A DNA stretch of 10,991 bases from UBA961 sp049426725 (GTDB lineage Bacteria > Bacteroidota > Ignavibacteria > Kapaibacteriales > UBA961). How positions within the stretch are numbered: the first letter of the stretch is position 1; each line of letters begins with the position of its first letter. The position numbers and the translations under genes were made by a program. The notes below the pieces were generated by a model. It searched no databases, was not told the origin of the DNA, and worked only from the letters and a program-made list of their open reading frames with translations. Below are positions 7,031 through 10,991 of this stretch, in pieces. The DNA is taken from the NCBI GenBank assembly GCA_049426725.1, contig JBMSYN010000029.1, positions 1 to 10,991 on the forward strand, in the 5' to 3' direction.

Positions 7031-8265
7031 TATTCACATTTCGAAATATCTTGAGCATATTGTCAATCATGTTTGCAGTGACAATAATTCAGGCACAACA
7101 AGGAGGGTCCAACTATTCGATGTATGGCATTGGCGATATTCGTCAATCCATTGGAGGGTTTTATGATGGGCTTGGAGGAACACAATATGCCGTTCCATCT
7201 TATCATGCTGTGAATATTGCAAATCCTGCAATGTGGTCTGAATCCAAATTAACCCGACTACAAATAGGATTCCGTTTTACTCAAACTGCAATAGAACAAC
7301 AAGAACTCTCTGCTTCTCAAAATTTTGGCAAGCTTGACGGTATTGCAGCAACATTTCAAGTGGACACCGCCATGGGATTAACCATTTCAGGCGGTATTTA
7401 TCCATATTCGGTGGTCCAATATTCAGTGATGACACCTGTCACGCCCGGAATTGCAGGTTTACCTGATATCTCAGGTGGATCCATGAGTTTTGGCTCAGGT
7501 GGCATGAGTGCAGCATTCATTGGTAGTTCATGGAGACCCATGGAAGGAATCTCAATCGGATTTGCCGCCATGCGTTTGTTTGGAAATGTCAATAGAGTCA
7601 TTCGAACAGAACTATACACACAGCCATTTATCTCCCAAAATTCCAAAACAGACCGTTTTTTTGGTTCTGGATTTAAGTTGGGAATTGCAATGCAACCTGC
7701 GAAGGGTTTAACAATTGGTGCAGGTGCCAGCATTTTCTCTGATTTGGATTATGAATCAGATATTCGTCAAAGTACTGCAACTTCTTCAATCATCGCTTTT
7801 GATACAGTCTTCCAGCAATCAGGCACAACGTCACTTCCAATGCAATTAGGCTTGGGACTGAGTTATGTTTCGGGTAGATGGATGGTCGCAAGTGACTTTG
7901 AAATGCAGGATTTTTCGCATTTGGATTTTGCACCTGGAAAAGCAACATTTAAAGCGGGAAGGAAGATATCATTTGGCATTTCAAGATTGCGCTCATATCA
8001 ATTGGGTACTGATTATATTGACAAAGTTCAGTTGAACATTGGTGGTGGTTGGAATCAATTATATTATTCCGTCAATGGCATTGACATAGAAGAAATGTTT
8101 GGTACTTTTGGAATGCAATTGCCGCTTGCCGGTTCCGCAATGATAGATCTTGCCCTACAAGCCGGTATTCGTGGTTCTGCAGAACTTGTGAGAGAATCAT
8201 TTCTGCGATTCGGATTCTCAGTGAGTGCTGGCGAAGTTTGGTTTAGGCCATTTATTAGGGAATAA
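7027..8265 (+). CDS. Predicted outer-membrane beta-barrel protein
   Basis: A 412-residue protein with a clear signal peptide (MIFTFRNILSILSIMFAVTIIQAQ, cleavage near residue 24). The start at 7027 overlaps the engB stop; an in-frame ATG at 6973 would bury the signal peptide. The mature protein has no hydrophobic helix and is made of many alternating amphipathic, Gly- and aromatic-rich strands. Its N-terminal part (NYSMYGIGDIRQSIGG, GLGGTQYAV, VNIANPAMW) recalls FadL/PorV-like barrels of FCB-group bacteria, in which a small-residue N-terminal region with an asparagine-proline-alanine stretch precedes the barrel. Substrate and role are unknown. The gene is immediately upstream (19 bases) of the GldL/GldM-like pair, so it may be an envelope partner of that system; this is only contextual. 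It is not an obvious PorP/SprF protein. Confidence 0.75.
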   Translation: MIFTFRNILSILSIMFAVTIIQAQQGGSNYSMYGIGDIRQSIGGFYDGLGGTQYAVPSYHAVNIANPAMWSESKLTRLQIGFRFTQTAIEQQELSASQNFGKLDGIAATFQVDTAMGLTISGGIYPYSVVQYSVMTPVTPGIAGLPDISGGSMSFGSGGMSAAFIGSSWRPMEGISIGFAAMRLFGNVNRVIRTELYTQPFISQNSKTDRFFGSGFKLGIAMQPAKGLTIGAGASIFSDLDYESDIRQSTATSSIIAFDTVFQQSGTTSLPMQLGLGLSYVSGRWMVASDFEMQDFSHLDFAPGKATFKAGRKISFGISRLRSYQLGTDYIDKVQLNIGGGWNQLYYSVNGIDIEEMFGTFGMQLPLAGSAMIDLALQAGIRGSAELVRESFLRFGFSVSAGEVWFRPFIRE

Positions 8266-8274
8266 TGGAGTTTC

Positions 8275-8278
8275 GGAG
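8275..8278 (+). promoter_or_regulatory. Shine-Dalgarno-like GGAG supporting the start at 8285
   Basis: GGAG at 8275-8278 lies 6 bases before the ATG at 8285. It supports that start over the in-frame ATG at 8225, which lies inside the preceding outer-membrane protein gene. Confidence 0.5.
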
Positions 8279-8284
8279 AAATCC

Positions 8285-9097
8285 ATGAGAGAAATAACAA
8301 CTTTGGCAACTTTGGAAGGCCGCTCGATACTTCGAGACATATTCAGAGATTTACGTTTTGCTCGACAAATGAGTTCTTTGTCTGCAACTATTTTGCTTTG
8401 GAGAATCTGTACAAAAGAACAGGATATTAAAAAATTCTCCTCCATTGACATACATGTTCTCTATCCGCTTGGATTTTTTTCCGGCACATCATTGTGGCTT
8501 CAAGAAATCATCAATAGATTTTTCTATTCCACCATTAATTCATTCGTATACTTTGGTGCAGCAATCTTGCTTGTAACGGTTGGTCTTCGAAGAATTTACG
8601 AATCCATTCCGGATTGGGTTATTGTTGTCAGCATTTCTCTTGAAGCATTCCTTTTGGCCATCATGTTTTTCATCATGTATTTCTCTCCATTGGATGAAGA
8701 TACTTCCGATGAACAAGGCGAGATAGAACGTAATAAGGAAGTATCCGCTTTGCTTAGGGAAGTTGGTGAGATATCAAGAGAATATGCTTCAATGGCTGTT
8801 CGACTCGAACAAGTGACTGATGCCATGAGAGAAATGAGCGCTCGCCAAGAAGCTTTGATTTCCACAACGAGAGATTCCGTTCAAATCGCATCGCAAGCAG
8901 TTGCTCCAAATCCCGAATTGACTGCAATCATGCAGCAAACAGGCGAGCAATTCAAACAATTCAATGCAGTCGTGGCATCATTGCTTCATGCCGCACAAGA
9001 ATTACGCAAAGAAGAAATAGAATTTGCAGTTCGCAGAGAACTTGAAAAAATTATCGCGGATACGGTGGCTAAGGGCTATGTGGAAAAAGGACAATAA
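8285..9097 (+). CDS. GldL-like inner-membrane motor protein (two TM helices plus cytoplasmic coiled coil)
   Basis: A 270-residue protein. Two transmembrane helices are seen at about 83-104 (NSFVYFGAAILLVTVGLRRI) and 111-133 (WVIVVSISLEAFLLAIMFFI), followed by PLDED and a long charged helical/coiled-coil tail (about 140-260). This is the layout of GldL/PorL, the stator-ring subunit of the T9SS proton-driven motor. Compared from memory with Flavobacterium johnsoniae GldL, GAA at 91-93 and Arg102 line up with its GAA and Lys27, and Glu120 in helix 2 with the conserved Glu49, after allowing a loop about 4 residues shorter. The tail segment TGEQFKQFNAVVASL also resembles GldL. Unlike GldL, it has an N-terminal extension of about 75 residues. 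The next gene overlaps it by 20 bases and is GldM-like. A different two-helix motor or a plain membrane protein remains possible. Confidence 0.58.
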   Translation: MREITTLATLEGRSILRDIFRDLRFARQMSSLSATILLWRICTKEQDIKKFSSIDIHVLYPLGFFSGTSLWLQEIINRFFYSTINSFVYFGAAILLVTVGLRRIYESIPDWVIVVSISLEAFLLAIMFFIMYFSPLDEDTSDEQGEIERNKEVSALLREVGEISREYASMAVRLEQVTDAMREMSARQEALISTTRDSVQIASQAVAPNPELTAIMQQTGEQFKQFNAVVASLLHAAQELRKEEIEFAVRRELEKIIADTVAKGYVEKGQ

Positions 9098-10697
9098 TAT
9101 TACAAAGAAGAGAAGGGGAGCAGAAATCTATTTTGTTCTCTACCTTTCAGCACTCATTCTCCTCCTGCCTGGTAAGCAAGAAGATAAAGCAGATAATGCC
9201 CTTGCAACAATCACAAGTATTTTTCAGCAGTCTTTTTCATTGTTGCCCGAAAAAAACACATTGCTTTGCAAAATGACAACCGACTCAACAGGTATGCCTG
9301 TATTGCAACTTGATACATCAAATATCATGCTCATCACAGGGAATGTGCAAGATGTGTCCCTCGAATGCATCGTGGAAGATCAAGACAAAGGAAGTATTGT
9401 GCAAGTTGGTTCTACACCTGGTTCTAATTTTACCATCACATATGATTCTCTTAAACAATTGGTATTTTTTTCTTGGCATCCACCAAGTTCAATGCTGACC
9501 TCACTGAATGAATCCAAAACCTATGCTGTGACTGTAAAAGCAAAGGCTAAACCTCTCATTAGTGGCAAAAATTCGGACTTGCAACAATTGCTTCGGGATT
9601 CAGATCCTACTTTAATGGCAGAAGCTAAGTTTAGCATATCAATCCTCGCAGAAAAATCCGGAAATGCTCCCGCAAGAATTGTCTATACCCCAACAGAACA
9701 AAATCTGGCAGAATTGATTGGCAAATTGCAATTGCAAAATCGTTTCCAAATACCTGAAACCTTCAAGCAGCTGCTCGATTTCAACACAGATGCCTCGATT
9801 ATTGATCCTAGCAAGAATCTCATGATTGTCCCGCTAGACAAAGAGGATCTTTCACTTACGGCTGCTTTGACAACAGTTAAAGCTCCACCTATGGAAACTT
9901 GGAATGCCAATGTAATTGTACAAGGTGTTCTTGCAACAGCCAATTATGAAGGAAAACCTAGAATAGAATTGAAACAAAATTCTGATGAGCAAGGGACTGC
10001 ATTTATTGAAGAAGTGAAGGCAGGACAATTATCCATCAAAGGAAGAGCACCCGCTTTTTCACCAATGAAAGTAAAAGTCTTTGTCCAAAGAAAATCAGAT
10101 AAGAAAATTGTCTCAACTGAGTTTGATGTCATTCCCGAAAATTTCCCCGAACCGAGATATCCTCAAGAAATCCGACCGGGAGATTCCATATTCATCAAGA
10201 CAAATATCAATTCAGAACCAGGAATGAGTGTAACCGCCACAATTGTTGATGAAAACGGTAAAATATTGAAACAGAGCAATAGTTCAGCATTTTATTTCTA
10301 TCTCAAAAACAGTCGCAATATAACTCGCATTTTTCTGGAACGAAGAGTCAATGGTAATCTTATCGGAGATCGATATCCAATAGAGGTAGTAAAAGATGCC
10401 CCAAGTATGGTAGATGTAGTATCAACATCTGCATATATCGACATCACAGTTAAGACATGTGGAAGGTTTAATGGTAATCCCAATCGTTCAAAAATTATTG
10501 TCAAGGATGGAACCGGGAAAAACATAAAGAAACCATTTGAATTGTACGCTGCATTTATTCAATTGAAACAAGATTGCTCTCGCCAAACATTTCGCATCGA
10601 ACCTAGAGAAGAAGATGAGCCCTTTAGTGCAATAATTTATTTTATGGACTCCGAGGGTCTTGTTTCAAATGAATTCCAGGTTGAATTCCCTCAATGA
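9078..10697 (+). CDS. GldM-like single-helix protein with large periplasmic beta-rich part
   Basis: A 539-residue protein. The ATG at 9078 overlaps the GldL-like gene by 20 bases; an in-frame ATG at 9024 lies deeper in that gene. A basic N-terminus (ITKKRRG) precedes one transmembrane helix at about 15-31 (AEIYFVLYLSALILLLP), as in GldM/PorM (basic segment then YLVFIAMLAL). It is not followed by a signal-peptidase site, so the protein is probably inner-membrane anchored with its bulk in the periplasm. The rest is beta-rich and looks like several Ig-like modules (roughly 70-160, 165-280, 285-375, 376-450, 460-539). The segment around 340-385, ending in FDVIP followed by a new module, is reminiscent of the GldM D2-D3 junction. 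The all-helical D1 domain of canonical GldM is not evident. Similarity is weak, and the call leans on gene order and topology. Confidence 0.5.
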   Translation: MWKKDNNITKKRRGAEIYFVLYLSALILLLPGKQEDKADNALATITSIFQQSFSLLPEKNTLLCKMTTDSTGMPVLQLDTSNIMLITGNVQDVSLECIVEDQDKGSIVQVGSTPGSNFTITYDSLKQLVFFSWHPPSSMLTSLNESKTYAVTVKAKAKPLISGKNSDLQQLLRDSDPTLMAEAKFSISILAEKSGNAPARIVYTPTEQNLAELIGKLQLQNRFQIPETFKQLLDFNTDASIIDPSKNLMIVPLDKEDLSLTAALTTVKAPPMETWNANVIVQGVLATANYEGKPRIELKQNSDEQGTAFIEEVKAGQLSIKGRAPAFSPMKVKVFVQRKSDKKIVSTEFDVIPENFPEPRYPQEIRPGDSIFIKTNINSEPGMSVTATIVDENGKILKQSNSSAFYFYLKNSRNITRIFLERRVNGNLIGDRYPIEVVKDAPSMVDVVSTSAYIDITVKTCGRFNGNPNRSKIIVKDGTGKNIKKPFELYAAFIQLKQDCSRQTFRIEPREEDEPFSAIIYFMDSEGLVSNEFQVEFPQ

Positions 10698-10800
10698 AAT
10701 AATGGCAGGAACACCGGTTCCCTATGTTAAATGCCATAAATTCAGTAATTTCAACCCTGTTCAGATTAATTATCAAAAGAAAACTCACAATAGGTTGGAT
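10698..10800 (+). other. Gap or alternative N-terminus ahead of the SPT-like gene
   Basis: This 103-base stretch lies between the GldM-like stop and the preferred SPT start. It contains an ATG at 10702 in frame with the SPT-like gene, open throughout, which would add 33 residues beginning MAGTPVPYVKCHKFSN. That extension does not resemble the family N-terminus, so it is treated as leader DNA. No clear promoter, terminator or strong ribosome-binding site is seen. Confidence 0.4.
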
Positions 10801-10991
10801 ATGGATTTATTTCAGCGTTGCATTGATTTTACAAGAGCAGATGAGGTGAAACAACTAGGGCTATATCCTTATTTCAGAGAAATACAGGAAAATGAAGGTC
10901 CGGTTGTCTCAATTGAAGGTCGTAAAATCATCATGGCGGGCTCTAACAATTATCTTGGCTTGACTGCTCATCCTCGAGTTCGCCAAGCAGC
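10801..10991 (+). CDS. Serine palmitoyltransferase / alpha-oxoamine synthase family enzyme (3' end outside window)
   Basis: The first 63 codons of a PLP-dependent fold-type I enzyme. The start MDLFQRCIDFTRADEV, then LGLYPYFREIQ, EGRKIIMAGSNNYLGLTAHP matches the bacterial serine palmitoyltransferase N-terminus, which condenses serine with palmitoyl-CoA as the first step of sphingolipid synthesis; related members are 2-amino-3-ketobutyrate CoA ligase and 8-amino-7-oxononanoate synthase. The SNNYLGL segment is the family signature for the strand near the active site. The PLP lysine lies beyond the window. An in-frame start at 10702 is possible. The Leu-Tyr-Pro-Tyr-Phe block favours serine palmitoyltransferase, but the substrate cannot be fixed from this fragment. 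Confidence 0.8.
   Translation, partial: MDLFQRCIDFTRADEVKQLGLYPYFREIQENEGPVVSIEGRKIIMAGSNNYLGLTAHPRVRQA

Noticed and set aside
7027..8265. PorP/SprF identity for the outer-membrane protein
   Set aside because: The usual PorP/SprF opening (a Gln-rich segment then YMFN..NPAYAG) is not seen and the protein is longer than that family; only the Asn-Pro-Ala stretch is similar.
8285..10697. MotAB, TolQR or ExbBD motor instead of GldLM
   Set aside because: ExbB/TolQ and MotA have three or four helices with a characteristic cytoplasmic domain, and ExbD/TolR are short with an Asp near the start of the helix. Here the first protein has two clear helices with Glu120 and the second is 539 residues with no Asp in its helix.
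1..10991. Mobile elements, CRISPR arrays, tRNA/rRNA genes or long repeats
   Set aside because: No transposase, spaced repeat array, or RNA gene pattern was seen, and no non-coding gap exceeds about 100 bases.

Overview
The window holds eleven genes, all on the + strand and packed with almost no intergenic DNA; the first (5' end missing) and last (3' end missing) are partial. The DNA is AT-leaning. The content suggests the Bacteroidota/Chlorobiota/Ignavibacteria-Kapabacteria side of the FCB group: a serine-palmitoyltransferase-like enzyme, a FtsB/DivIC cell-division protein, a predicted outer-membrane barrel, and a membrane pair resembling the GldL/GldM motor of the type IX secretion system (T9SS). 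The placement is inferred from gene content; no rRNA or other phylogenetic marker was compared.

Layout. Positions 1-846 carry the C-terminal part of a GNAT-fold acetyltransferase-like protein and a small FtsB/DivIC-type divisome protein. After a gap of about 100 bases come sucD (succinyl-CoA ligase alpha subunit) and ndk (nucleoside diphosphate kinase), closed by a convincing intrinsic terminator at 2336-2370. From 2387 a second tightly packed run begins: a NUDIX hydrolase, a secreted protein and a lipoprotein that look like diverged tandem relatives, class II fumarase (fumC), the ribosome-assembly GTPase EngB/YsxC, a predicted outer-membrane beta-barrel protein, the GldL-like and GldM-like proteins, and the start of a serine palmitoyltransferase / alpha-oxoamine synthase. 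Five junctions in this run have 4-20 base overlaps or 4-base gaps, and no strong terminator is visible inside it, so it may be one long transcript or a few overlapping ones.

How the genes fit together. Two TCA-cycle enzymes (SucD, FumC), nucleotide metabolism (Ndk, NUDIX) and core functions (EngB, FtsB-like) are interleaved with envelope genes. The most interesting part is 7027-10697: an outer-membrane protein, then a two-helix inner-membrane protein with a Glu in its second helix and a long cytoplasmic coiled-coil tail, then a single-helix protein with a large periplasmic beta-rich part. This is the architecture of the GldLM proton-driven rotary motor, but the proteins are diverged and gldK/gldN are not adjacent. 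Genes for the rest of a T9SS, if present, lie outside the window.
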